Shown piece by piece: positions 44,353 through 52,282 of a stretch of 64,000 bases of DNA. Below the pieces are notes generated by a model. The model saw only the letters and a program-made list of their open reading frames with translations, made no database searches and was not told where the DNA came from. Each line of letters begins with the position of its first letter. Position 1 is the stretch's first letter. The DNA lies in NCBI RefSeq assembly GCF_965237655.1, contig NZ_CBDEGB010000001.1, positions 62,001-126,000 of the forward strand. Reading direction: 5' to 3'. Made by a program: the position numbers and the translations under genes. Origin of the DNA: Poriferisodalis sp965237655 (GTDB lineage Bacteria > Actinomycetota > Acidimicrobiia > Acidimicrobiales > Poriferisodalaceae).

Positions 44353-45198
44353 TCAGCCGATCTCAGCCGCTGCGTCGACCGTGTTGACGAGCAGCATCGC
44401 CCGTGTCATCGGACCGACGCCGCCGAGACGAGGAGTCACCCAGCCAGCGACCTCACCGACCGATTCGTCCACGTCAGAGAGGATCCGGCGGCCCTCGCGC
44501 GAAATCCCGCCGCCGACCACCGCCGCACCCGGCTTCACCATGTCGGGCGTGATGAGGCCGGGCACGCCGGCCGCCGCAACGATGATGTCGGCCTGGCGGG
44601 TGTAGGCGCCGAGATCGGCCACCCCTGTATGCACGACGGTGACGGCCGCGTTGGCGTTCGGGCGCTTGAGCGCCAGGAGCAGCGCCATCGGGCGTCCGAT
44701 GGTGAGGCCTCGGCCCACGACCACCACGTGGCGTCCCTCTATCTGCACGCCGTAGTGCTCGAGCAGCACCTGGATGCCACGGGGCGTGCACGGCAGCGGA
44801 CCGTCGGCGCCCATCACCAGCCTGCCCAGGTTCACCGGATGCAGGCCGTCGGCGTCTTTGTCGGGATCGATGGCGAGCAGCGCCGCTTCCTCGTCGAGGT
44901 GGCGCGGGAGGGGCAGCTGCACGATGTAGGCGTGCACCATCGGGTCGGCGTTGAATTGTTCGATGACAGCGTTGAGCTCGGCTCGGGTGACGTCGGCCGG
45001 GAGGTGCTCGTGCACCGAGTCAATACCGACCTCAGCACAGTCGCGGATCTTGGCGCCGACGTAGCTTTGCGACGCCGGGTCGTTACCTACCAAGATTGTG
45101 CCGAGCCCGGGTTCCAATCGCTGGGCAGTGATCCTGGCTTGCAAGCTGTCCTTGATCTCATCGGCCAGCGCCTGACCGTCCAAGAGCACCGCCGTCAC
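44353..45198 (-). CDS. folD: Methylene-THF dehydrogenase / methenyl-THF cyclohydrolase
   Basis: This enzyme interconverts 5,10-methylene-, methenyl- and 10-formyl-THF, the donor used by PurN and PurH. The 281-residue protein has SQSYVGAKIRDC with the catalytic lysine, VQLPLPRHLD, KDADGLHPVNLG, PCTPRGIQVLLEHYG and the NADP loop VVVVGRGLTIGRPMALLL. It ends VGGVGPMTRAMLLVNT-like (here GGVGPMTRAMLLVNTV). The usual VGRSxxVG is changed to VGRGLTIG. The ATG at 45198 is normal. It stands upstream of mdh on the same strand. Confidence 0.96.
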   Translation of the reverse strand: MTAVLLDGQALADEIKDSLQARITAQRLEPGLGTILVGNDPASQSYVGAKIRDCAEVGIDSVHEHLPADVTRAELNAVIEQFNADPMVHAYIVQLPLPRHLDEEAALLAIDPDKDADGLHPVNLGRLVMGADGPLPCTPRGIQVLLEHYGVQIEGRHVVVVGRGLTIGRPMALLLALKRPNANAAVTVVHTGVADLGAYTRQADIIVAAAGVPGLITPDMVKPGAAVVGGGISREGRRILSDVDESVGEVAGWVTPRLGGVGPMTRAMLLVNTVDAAAEIG

Positions 45199-45281
45199 GG
45201 CGTGAACAGTAGTGGCACGCCAGCAAACGCACGGGCCTCAGGTGGCGCTATTTGACTCTGGGTCAGAGAACGGTCTCTGGC

Positions 45282-45551
45282 TCAGCTTCGGTGATGACGT
45301 GCCAGCAGCTCTGTCGCCGAAGAACGCACTTCTGCCTCGGTCCATCCTGCCGATGTGGCTTCTGCAACCATCCGCAGGGTTTCAACAGCCAACGTCGACG
45401 AGCCTCCCGTCGTGTCAAGCGCCTCCAACAGCTCGGCCTGCAACTTGTATACCGACGCTTGCCTCGTCGTGAGCCATGTCTCGATGATGCCGACGTCGGA
45501 CCTATGCAGCGACGACGACTGCTTGGTCGAATTCACGACAGCCCGGGGCAT
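45282..45551 (-). CDS. Hypothetical protein (89 aa)
   Basis: I do not recognise this protein. The second half is amphipathic helix (RQASVYKLQAELLEAL, LAVETLRMVAEATSAG) with natural composition, while the overlapping frames are Arg/Cys-rich. The ATG at 45551 begins at MPRAVV. It is upstream of folD on the same strand, 83 bases away, and could be transcribed with it. Confidence 0.35.
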   Translation of the reverse strand: MPRAVVNSTKQSSSLHRSDVGIIETWLTTRQASVYKLQAELLEALDTTGGSSTLAVETLRMVAEATSAGWTEAEVRSSATELLARHHRS

Positions 45552-45637
45552 GAGCAGGATTGTACGTGCCGGCTGTCGCCGGTCTTGATCGAAAATTCTT
45601 TCCGATGTAACGGGATCGCTGAGGCAGTCTGCTGCCT

Positions 45638-45943
45638 TTGGACAGCAGACGATTCACTTCGGCAGCTGAACTGCGAGCAGTCTTCAACGCAATCGTCCTG
45701 CCGCGGGCTGAGCGCGGTGAACTCCAGGAACTGGTGCTGTCAAGCGCTCAAGCTGGACCTGCATCTCGTCAACCGCCGGGCACGGTGAGTGAACTCGTCG
45801 GGTATTACGAAGCGGGTCTGCGAGTGGCCGTAGCGCATCGATTTGTCACCCCCGACGGCGAGATGGCGGCCTCCGGCAGGCCCGATCCTAAGGAGGTACG
45901 AATGGACGGAGAGCTGCTTGTATTGGACCGGCGGGCTACTTGA
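45638..45943 (+). CDS. Hypothetical protein with GRPDPK motif (101 aa)
   Basis: The C-terminal half reads VAHRFVTPDGEMAASGRPDP then KEVRMDGELL. It resembles a small conserved family of proteins with a VxHxYxxPDGxxxASGxPDPK pattern that I cannot name and whose function I do not know. The N-terminal half is less certain: the frame begins at a TTG (45638) without a clear Shine–Dalgarno, so the gene may be a fragment or start elsewhere. It overlaps the end of the convergent flavoprotein gene by 8 bases. Confidence 0.4.
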   Translation: MDSRRFTSAAELRAVFNAIVLPRAERGELQELVLSSAQAGPASRQPPGTVSELVGYYEAGLRVAVAHRFVTPDGEMAASGRPDPKEVRMDGELLVLDRRAT

Positions 45944-47195
45944 TCACCATCGGTGACTGAGTGCTGCGGTTGCGGGCGGTGCGGCGCTTGTGGAGGCGAC
46001 GCAGCGCAGGCGACGCTGCCGCTAGCGCTCGGTCGGCGGCGGCCAGTACCCGGCCTGCGGTGCCGGGGGTTTCGTTGTCGATGAGGTTGCCCATCACCTG
46101 CAGGGTGAGGCGGGCGATCGCATCGGTGCCGACCGCGAGACGCAGACCGGTTCGCAGGATGCGCGGGTGCCCGATGAGGAACGAGAATCGTCGGCCCGTG
46201 CGCAGGAACGCGTCGAACTTCTCGGCGACAATGCGGTCGTAGGTGTCGGCAACCGCTGCCGGGTCGACTGTGAACAGGTCGGCGGCGAGGATGCCGGTCT
46301 CGAGGCCATAGTCGATGCCCTCGCCGTTCATCGGGTTGATCAGCCCAGCCGCGTCGCCGATGGCCACCCAGCCGGGGCCGTGCCGCTTCGTGGCGCTCAT
46401 CGGCAGTCGCCAGGCACGTGGGCGTTCCAGGTACGGGCCGAGCTGCCAGCTGTCGGCCACCAGGTCGCGGTAGCTGTCGCAGAGCCGGTTCAGGTTGAGC
46501 TTCGCGAAGCCCTTCATGGTGTTGAGCGCACCGACGCCGATGTTGACCGTGCCGTCGCCGGCTGGGAACAGCCAGCCGTAGCCGGGCACCGCGGTGCCGT
46601 CGGAGTCACGCAGCGTCAGGCACGCTTCGAGGTATTCGTCGGCGTGGCGGGGCGTCTCGGCGTAGGTGCGGATGGCGAGACCGAACGGCTCGGCGGGGTC
46701 GCGCAGCGCGCCGAGCATGCGGGCGGCCTGGCCTTGAGCACCGGCAGCGAGCACGACGAGATCGGCGGTCCAGCGCTCCCCCCCGGCGGTGACCCCCACC
46801 GCACGGCCGTCCTCGACGATCGGCAGCGCCTCGGTGCCGAAGCACAGCTCGGCACCTGCCGCAGCGGCGCCTTCACACAGAGCGCTGTCGAGACGGCGCC
46901 GGGGCCATACGGCGCCGTACGGGCCGAACTGCCCGTTCGCGGGCCAGTCCAGCTCGCGCACACGCCGCCCGGCGATCATCCGCAGCCCCGCAATGCGATG
47001 CGCTTCGTCCAGCGAAACGCCGAGCTCGTCGAGCGCTGCGACCGCACGGGGCGTCAGGCCGTCGCCGCAGACCTTGTCGCGACCCGGCGGTGCCTTCTCG
47101 AACGCAGTCACCTTGATACCGGCGCCCGCGGCACGCATGGCCGCCGCCGCACCGGCGGGACCAGCCCCGATCACGATCATGTCCCGGTGCGGCAC
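45936..47195 (-). CDS. Geranylgeranyl reductase family FAD-dependent oxidoreductase
   Basis: This 419-residue flavoprotein has the FAD loop VIGAGPAGAAAAMRAAGAG, the family motif FEKAPPGRDKVCGDGLTPRA (the CGDGL-type box), the ATG-like AGAQGQAARML, GWLFPAGDGTVNIGVG, and GDAAGLINPMNGEGIDYGLE. The family reduces prenyl double bonds, for example of menaquinone side chains or archaeal-type lipids. In actinobacteria a menaquinone-saturating role is common. The start is GTG at 47195, with an internal ATG five codons later. It lies downstream of a flippase-like membrane protein on the same strand. Confidence 0.9.
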   Translation of the reverse strand: MPHRDMIVIGAGPAGAAAAMRAAGAGIKVTAFEKAPPGRDKVCGDGLTPRAVAALDELGVSLDEAHRIAGLRMIAGRRVRELDWPANGQFGPYGAVWPRRRLDSALCEGAAAAGAELCFGTEALPIVEDGRAVGVTAGGERWTADLVVLAAGAQGQAARMLGALRDPAEPFGLAIRTYAETPRHADEYLEACLTLRDSDGTAVPGYGWLFPAGDGTVNIGVGALNTMKGFAKLNLNRLCDSYRDLVADSWQLGPYLERPRAWRLPMSATKRHGPGWVAIGDAAGLINPMNGEGIDYGLETGILAADLFTVDPAAVADTYDRIVAEKFDAFLRTGRRFSFLIGHPRILRTGLRLAVGTDAIARLTLQVMGNLIDNETPGTAGRVLAAADRALAAASPALRRLHKRRTARNRSTQSPMVIK

Positions 47196-47228
47196 CGCTA
47201 CAGCCTGCCGACCCAGACGCCGGATCGC

Positions 47229-48215
47229 TCAACGGGGAGCTTCTGGCGGACTCGCTCGGCCCGCCGCGGCGGCGATGGGCAGCAACACGAGCTCATGGGC
47301 GAATTCCAACACTCGCACGGCGATGGCGAACGCGGCCGCGTCGCCGATGCCGAAGCGGTCGGCCAGCATCGCCGCCACGACGACTTCCCGCACGCCAAGT
47401 CCCGCCGGCGTGATGCCGACCATGCCAACGAGCACGCCGGCTGCCGTTGCGCCGGCGACTAGCCAGACATCGCCGGTACCGGCTCCGACCACGGCAAGGG
47501 CCAGCAGCACCGTTGCCACGAGCCGCAGCGCCACCGAGGAGCCGTACATCAACGTCGCCTGCCAGACCGTCGACGGTTGCGCGCTGAGCGCGTCGGGAGG
47601 GATGCGGTCAGCGATCGGTCGCAGGAGCACGACACGGCGCATGAACCGGTCGACGCGCCGCCACCACGTGCTGGCACCCGCGAGCGTCCACGGCAGCGTC
47701 GCCAGGCCGACTGCTGCGCCGGCTCCGATCACGATGCGCACAAGCCAGCCGCCGGCTGTGCCCAGCCAGTCGCTCGGGGCCCACAGCGCCGCGAATACGG
47801 CGGCCCAGCCGACGAGGGTGGCGGTCTCGACCACAACTGAGGCCCCCGCGGCCGCCCGGTTGACACCCAACGGGGCAGCCAGGGAGGCACGGGCTGCAAT
47901 GGGGACCAGGCCAGTGGGCAGGTAGCGGGTGGCTTGGGACAGCATCCAGATGCGAAGCGCGGGCTGGCACGCCAGCGATGTGCCGTAGCCGCCGATCAGC
48001 TCGCGCCACCCGGTCGCCAGCAGCAGCGTCGCCGCGAATGACGCGGCGATCGCCCCGATCAGCCAGCCGGCCTCGACGCTCAGGTCGATCTGGCGAAGGT
48101 CGTCCCAGTTCCGGACGGCCAGCCAGACAATCACTGCAGCGGTCGCCAGCCCGAGCGCCCACCGCACGGCCGTGCCAACTGTCCGCTGCGCCTTGGGTCC
48201 GGTCCGATCGTTCAC
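47229..48215 (-). CDS. Lysylphosphatidylglycerol synthase TM/flippase-like (UPF0104) membrane protein
   Basis: This 328-residue protein has about eight transmembrane helices (GLATAAVIVWLAV, AGWLIGAIAASFAATLLLAT, ATVLLALAVVGAG and others). It carries the UPF0104 signatures SQATRYLPTGLVPIAARASL and GMVGITPAGLGVREVVVAAM. The family includes the flippase part of MprF and integral proteins tied to glycolipid or isoprenoid transport. The start is GTG at 48215. It ends 33 bases before the geranylgeranyl-reductase-family gene and is divergent from a small membrane protein and a glycosyltransferase. Together these suggest an envelope lipid or polysaccharide task. Confidence 0.88.
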   Translation of the reverse strand: MNDRTGPKAQRTVGTAVRWALGLATAAVIVWLAVRNWDDLRQIDLSVEAGWLIGAIAASFAATLLLATGWRELIGGYGTSLACQPALRIWMLSQATRYLPTGLVPIAARASLAAPLGVNRAAAGASVVVETATLVGWAAVFAALWAPSDWLGTAGGWLVRIVIGAGAAVGLATLPWTLAGASTWWRRVDRFMRRVVLLRPIADRIPPDALSAQPSTVWQATLMYGSSVALRLVATVLLALAVVGAGTGDVWLVAGATAAGVLVGMVGITPAGLGVREVVVAAMLADRFGIGDAAAFAIAVRVLEFAHELVLLPIAAAAGRASPPEAPR

Positions 48216-48342
48216 GACGGTGGGCCCTCAAGGCCATCCGCATGGCCCCCCACCAGCATCCCGCTGAGCGTACTGAGGCCTCGAGAGGTCACCCGCTAGA
48301 GCATGACGCAACCGACGAACGCTTCGCCGCGAGACTGATCAT

Positions 48343-48681
48343 GTGCGTCCCCTGCCTGCAGCACCACCTGCGAACGTGCCGCCTCAGGAACTCGGCGGGT
48401 GGTCGAAGTTCGGCAGGCTCTCCGCGTGGGCGCTCTGGAGCGCTTTCGTGTGGTGGTGGTCGTCTGCAGTGGTGTGGATGGGCCTCATTGGGGATTGGGA
48501 CGATCCGCACCCGCCGAACCCGATCGCCGCTTGGTCCGTCGCGCTGATTTCTATGGCAGCGATCGTCGCGATCGGGTGGAGCCTGCGCGTCCGCGCCGTG
48601 CGCTATGCCGGGCTGGCGTCGCTGCCAGTGCAGCTCGTTTGGTGGGCATTCATGATCCCCAACGCGGGAATTGCGAACTGA
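48343..48681 (+). CDS. Small membrane protein (112 aa)
   Basis: I recognise no family. The protein has about three hydrophobic helices (LSAWALWSAFVWWWSSAVVW, AWSVALISMAAIVAIGW, LASLPVQLVWWAFMI) and a proline-rich start. The frame begins at GTG 48343, a start that is only a guess. The well-formed membrane helices argue for real coding. It is 95 bases upstream of the glycosyltransferase on the same strand. Confidence 0.55.
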   Translation: MRPLPAAPPANVPPQELGGWSKFGRLSAWALWSAFVWWWSSAVVWMGLIGDWDDPHPPNPIAAWSVALISMAAIVAIGWSLRVRAVRYAGLASLPVQLVWWAFMIPNAGIAN

Positions 48682-48776
48682 GGTCTCAGTCGCTCGCGCT
48701 CACGGGTCACACGGTATTGACAGCGCCTCCAGGCACCACGCCGCCGGGCCAGCAGGAACTTTGCGAGACTGGGACG

Positions 48777-49982
48777 GTGAGAGTCGTACTGGTGACCCCC
48801 GGGTTCCCGACTTCGCTCAACGATCACCACAAGCCCTTCCTGGCCCACCACGCGCAAGCACTCGCCGCTGCGGGAGCCGACGTGACCGTGGTGTGCCCGG
48901 CTCATCCCGATGCACCACGTCGCCACGACGTGGGTGGCATCGAGGTGCGCCGGGTTCGGTTCGCTCCTTCCCGAGTCCAGGCCCGGGTGGCACTCGGCGA
49001 GAGCTACCGCGTCTTCTCCGGCTTGTCGGCACTGTGGGTCATCCCAATGATCGCCAGGCTCACCCTGGCCACCGCGCGCCAGGCCCGCCGTCGCTCGAAG
49101 GCCGGGGATGCAGTGATTCACGGCCATTGGTGGTTCCCTTGCGGTCTCGTTGCCGTCGCTGCCGCCGCAGCTGGTCGGCGAGCCGTCAGCGTGGTGCATG
49201 TACACGGCTCCGACGCCGCGGTCACCACCAACGCAGTGCACCGATGGCTGGCTCGCCGGGTGCTGCGCCGGGCCAGCGCCGTAGTCACCGTCTCAGAAGA
49301 TCTGCGCAGCTGGGCAGAATCGCTGGTGCAGCGATCCCACGGACCGCACCCACCGCCCAGTACCGAACTAGGGGGCCGCAGAACCGGGCCGCTGCTTCAA
49401 GTGGTGTCCATGCCCGTCAGGACCGAGCGACTCGGATCGCCCACGCTGCCGCCCACCGACGGCCCCATAGTCGCTGTTGGCCGCCTGATGGCAGAAAAGG
49501 GCTTGGACGTGCTGATCGAGGCCGTGGCGCTGATGCCGACCGCCGAACGGCCCGAAGTCGTCATTGTCGGTGACGGCCCCGACCGGACTCTGCTCGAAGC
49601 GTTGGCTCTGCGACGCAGTGTGACAGTCCAGTTCGTCGGCGCGGTGGCCCCCAGCGAGGTCGGCCAGTGGTATCAGCGAGCCCGCCTGGTGTGCGTGCCA
49701 AGCCGCCGCGAGGGCTTCGGCATGGTGGTCGCCGAAGCGCTCGCCGCAGGACGCCCCGTCGTGGCAACCGCAGTCGGGGCCGCACCCAACTTCATTGCCG
49801 ATGGAACAAACGGCCACCTCGTCGCCCCCGGCGACCCCAAAGCACTGTCCGCTGCCTTGACCCAAGCAATGCAGTCAGACCCCGGTCTCTCAACCGCGAG
49901 CCAGGACGAGCTGGCACCGTTCAGCCCACAAGCACACGCTGCAACCCTGCTGGATCTCTACGCCACGCTGAGTCAGAAGTAG
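48777..49982 (+). CDS. GT4-family glycosyltransferase
   Basis: This 401-residue protein follows the GT-B plan: an N-terminal domain opening VVLVTPGFPTSLNDHHKPFL with HGHWWFPCGLVAV, and a C-terminal domain with IVAVGRLMAEKGLDVLIEA, VVIVGDGPDRTLLEALA and the retaining ExxxxxxxE motif in REGFGMVVAEALAAGRPVVA. It transfers an activated sugar to a lipid, polysaccharide or small-molecule acceptor that cannot be told from sequence. The start is GTG at 48777; the frame is open further upstream but only as a shadow of the small membrane gene. A nested hairpin follows its stop. Confidence 0.93.
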   Translation: MRVVLVTPGFPTSLNDHHKPFLAHHAQALAAAGADVTVVCPAHPDAPRRHDVGGIEVRRVRFAPSRVQARVALGESYRVFSGLSALWVIPMIARLTLATARQARRRSKAGDAVIHGHWWFPCGLVAVAAAAAGRRAVSVVHVHGSDAAVTTNAVHRWLARRVLRRASAVVTVSEDLRSWAESLVQRSHGPHPPPSTELGGRRTGPLLQVVSMPVRTERLGSPTLPPTDGPIVAVGRLMAEKGLDVLIEAVALMPTAERPEVVIVGDGPDRTLLEALALRRSVTVQFVGAVAPSEVGQWYQRARLVCVPSRREGFGMVVAEALAAGRPVVATAVGAAPNFIADGTNGHLVAPGDPKALSAALTQAMQSDPGLSTASQDELAPFSPQAHAATLLDLYATLSQK

Positions 49983-50002
49983 AAGACGAAAGCCAAAGAA
50001 CC

Positions 50003-50081
50003 GGGACCGCAAGGGGTCGGCGGGGCCGCCAGCCTGCGCTGTTGGGACCTGCTGGATCTCCCTGCGCAGGGGGGCGGTCCC
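50003..50081. terminator. Nested hairpin between the glycosyltransferase and sucD
   Basis: GGGACCGC (50003–50010) pairs with GCGGTCCC (50074–50081), and inside them CCTGCGC (50033–50039) pairs with GCGCAGG (50064–50070). It lies between convergent genes. The inner loop TTGGGACCTGCTGGATCTCC is shared with the hairpin downstream of pcrA. Confidence 0.6.
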
Positions 50082-50124
50082 GCTGGCCCCGGGAAGCGCT
50101 CGCGCTGCACCCGGAGACGGTGCG

Positions 50125-51009
50125 CTACAGCTCGGCGACGATCTCCTCCATCAACTCGCCAGCCTCAGTCGGATTGAGCCCAACCCGAACGCCGGCATCG
50201 CGCAAAGCATCCATCTTCGCCGCAGCAGTCCCCTTGCCCCCCGAGACGATGGCGCCAGCGTGCCCCATCTTCTTCCCCGGCGGAGCAGTCACACCGGCGA
50301 TGTAGCTCGACACCGGCTTGGTCATGTTGTGCTTGATGAACTCGGCGGCTTCTTCCTCGGCCGAGCCGCCGATCTCGCCGATCATCATGACGGCCTTGGT
50401 TTCAGGATCGGCCTCAAATGCTTCGAGGCAGTCGATGAACGAGGTGCCCGGCACGGGGTCGCCGCCGATGCCCACGCAGGTGGTGACGCCGATGTCCTTT
50501 TGCTGCAGCTCGTACAGCGCCTGGTAGGTCAGCGTGCCCGAGCGGCTCACGATCCCGACCGGGCCGCCCGCCTTGGCGATATGCCCCGCGGTGATGCCGA
50601 TGTTGCACTCCCCGGGCGTGATGATCCCGGGACAGTTCGGCCCCAGCAGCCGGACGTGGGGGTAGTCGCGCCGCAGCATGTTGAAGAAGCGGGCCTCGTC
50701 GTGTGCCGGAACGCCCTCAGTGATGCAAGCGACGAAGCTGATGCCTGCCTCGGCGGCATCGAGCACGGCATCGAGTACGCGAGGAGCGGGAATGAAGATG
50801 CACGAGGCATTAGCGCCGGTCGCTGCGACCGCTTCGGTGCAGTTGGCGAACACCGGCACACCTTCGACGTCGGTGCCGGCCTTGCGAGGATTGGTACCCG
50901 CCACGACGTTCGTGCCGTAGTCGCGGTTCAGCATGCCGTAGTAGCGCCCTTGGGAGCCCGTGAGGCCCTGGTAGACGACCTTGGTGTCTTTGTCGACGAA
51001 GATGCTCAT
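50125..51009 (-). CDS. sucD: Succinyl-CoA synthetase alpha subunit
   Basis: With SucC this makes succinate from succinyl-CoA with formation of ATP or GTP. The 294-residue protein has the CoA-binding TKVVYQGLTGSQGRYYG, the phosphohistidine region VGIVSRSGTLTYQALYEL, GVTTCVGIGGDPVPGTSFID, and the C-terminal APPGKKMGHAGAIVSGGKGT, which carries the active-site histidine. A GGGAG Shine–Dalgarno precedes the ATG at 51009. It begins 13 bases after sucC in the same operon. Confidence 0.97.
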   Translation of the reverse strand: MSIFVDKDTKVVYQGLTGSQGRYYGMLNRDYGTNVVAGTNPRKAGTDVEGVPVFANCTEAVAATGANASCIFIPAPRVLDAVLDAAEAGISFVACITEGVPAHDEARFFNMLRRDYPHVRLLGPNCPGIITPGECNIGITAGHIAKAGGPVGIVSRSGTLTYQALYELQQKDIGVTTCVGIGGDPVPGTSFIDCLEAFEADPETKAVMMIGEIGGSAEEEAAEFIKHNMTKPVSSYIAGVTAPPGKKMGHAGAIVSGGKGTAAAKMDALRDAGVRVGLNPTEAGELMEEIVAEL

Positions 51010-51022
51010 CTGAAGCTCCCGT

Positions 51023-52171
51023 TCAGCTCGCAGCCGCGGCCAGCGCGACGGCTCGACGGGCAGCGTCGAGCATGGTCGGTTCCATCATCAGCTTCTGGTT
51101 GAGATAGGGGGCGAGGATCTCGCGACCCTCTGCGGCGTTGGTGCCGTCGAGGCGCAGCACGATCGGCGCCTCGATCTCAACGGCCTCGAGTGCCCCGATG
51201 ATCCCGTTGGCCACTTCCTCGCCACGGGTGATGCCGCCGAAGATGTTGATGAAGATGGCTCGCACGTCGGGGTCGTTGTTGATCACCTCGAGTGCGTTGG
51301 CCATCACCTGAGCATTCGCACCGCCGCCGATGTCCAGGAAGTTGGCGGGGCGCCCGCCCACCTGGTTCACGACGTCGACGGTGCTCATTGCCAGTCCGGC
51401 GCCGTTGGCGATGACGCCGACGCTTCCGGCCAGGCCGACGTACTGCAGGCCCTTGGCGTGCGCGGCTTCCTCGCGTTCGTCACGCGGCTGCGTCTCGTCG
51501 TACTGGGCATAGTCCGGATGGCGGAACACTGCGTTCGCATCCAGCGTGACCTTGGCGTCCAGGACGTGGACCCGGTTGTCGGGCGTGAGGATGAGCGGGT
51601 TGATCTCGACGAGGTCGGCGTCGCCTTCGGTGTAGGCCGTGTAGAGCTTTTGCAGGATCTCGACGGCCTGATCGGTGGCGACCGGGTTGAGGTTGGCACC
51701 CTCGACCCAGGCCCGAGCGGCCTGCGCGGTGAGTCCCTCGGCAGGATCCACCAACACCTTGCTGATGGCGTCGGGGTTCTCGGCCGCAACGGTCTCGATC
51801 TCCACGCCGCCCTCGGCGGACAGCATCCCGAGGTGCTTCTTGGCCGAGCGATCCAGCGTGAAGCTGGCGTAGTACTCCTCGGAGATGTCGGACGCCTGTT
51901 CGATCCACAGCCGCCGCACGATGTGGCCGTTGATGTCGAGCCCCAGGATGTTGCCGGCATGGGTTCGCACATCGTCGACGGTGGCGGCGAACTTGACGCC
52001 GCCCGCCTTGCCGCGCCCGCCGGTGTGCACCTGTGCCTTGACCATCACCGGCGTACCCAGGCGCTGCGCAGCGGCTACTGCTTCGTCGACGCTGAAGGCA
52101 ACTTCGCCGTCGGATACCGGCATGTCATAGCTCTTGAAGAACTGCTTGCCCTGATACTCGAAGAGATCCAC
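51023..52171 (-). CDS. sucC: Succinyl-CoA synthetase beta subunit
   Basis: This is the ATP-grasp subunit that binds the nucleotide and, with SucD, forms succinate. The 382-residue protein opens DLFEYQGKQFFKSYDMPV and has VMVKAQVHTGGRGKAGGVK, ADLVEINPLILTPD, LDAKVTLDANAVFRHPD, FLDIGGGANAQVMANALEV and NIFGGITRGEEVANGI. GTG 52171 is chosen to match the usual family start (MDLFEYQ); an ATG at 52183 would add four residues, and neither has a clear Shine–Dalgarno. Confidence 0.96.
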   Translation of the reverse strand: MDLFEYQGKQFFKSYDMPVSDGEVAFSVDEAVAAAQRLGTPVMVKAQVHTGGRGKAGGVKFAATVDDVRTHAGNILGLDINGHIVRRLWIEQASDISEEYYASFTLDRSAKKHLGMLSAEGGVEIETVAAENPDAISKVLVDPAEGLTAQAARAWVEGANLNPVATDQAVEILQKLYTAYTEGDADLVEINPLILTPDNRVHVLDAKVTLDANAVFRHPDYAQYDETQPRDEREEAAHAKGLQYVGLAGSVGVIANGAGLAMSTVDVVNQVGGRPANFLDIGGGANAQVMANALEVINNDPDVRAIFINIFGGITRGEEVANGIIGALEAVEIEAPIVLRLDGTNAAEGREILAPYLNQKLMMEPTMLDAARRAVALAAAAS

Positions 52172-52205
52172 GGCGGGGAGCATAGGAGGGGAGGCTTGTC
52201 GCCCG

Positions 52206-52282
52206 CTGCGGAGGAGGCAGGGCCCTCTGCTCCGGGAATCCAGCAGGTTCCAACCTCGCAGAGTTCCCTGCCGCCTCCGCAG
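52206..52282 (-). terminator. Long inverted repeat after pcrA
   Basis: A 17-base arm CTGCGGAGGAGGCAGGG (52206–52222) pairs with CCCTGCCGCCTCCGCAG (52266–52282) with one mismatch. It ends exactly at the helicase stop codon and lies upstream of sucC. The loop contains TTGGAACCTGCTGGATTCCC on the minus strand, a near copy of the loop near 50042. Confidence 0.65.
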
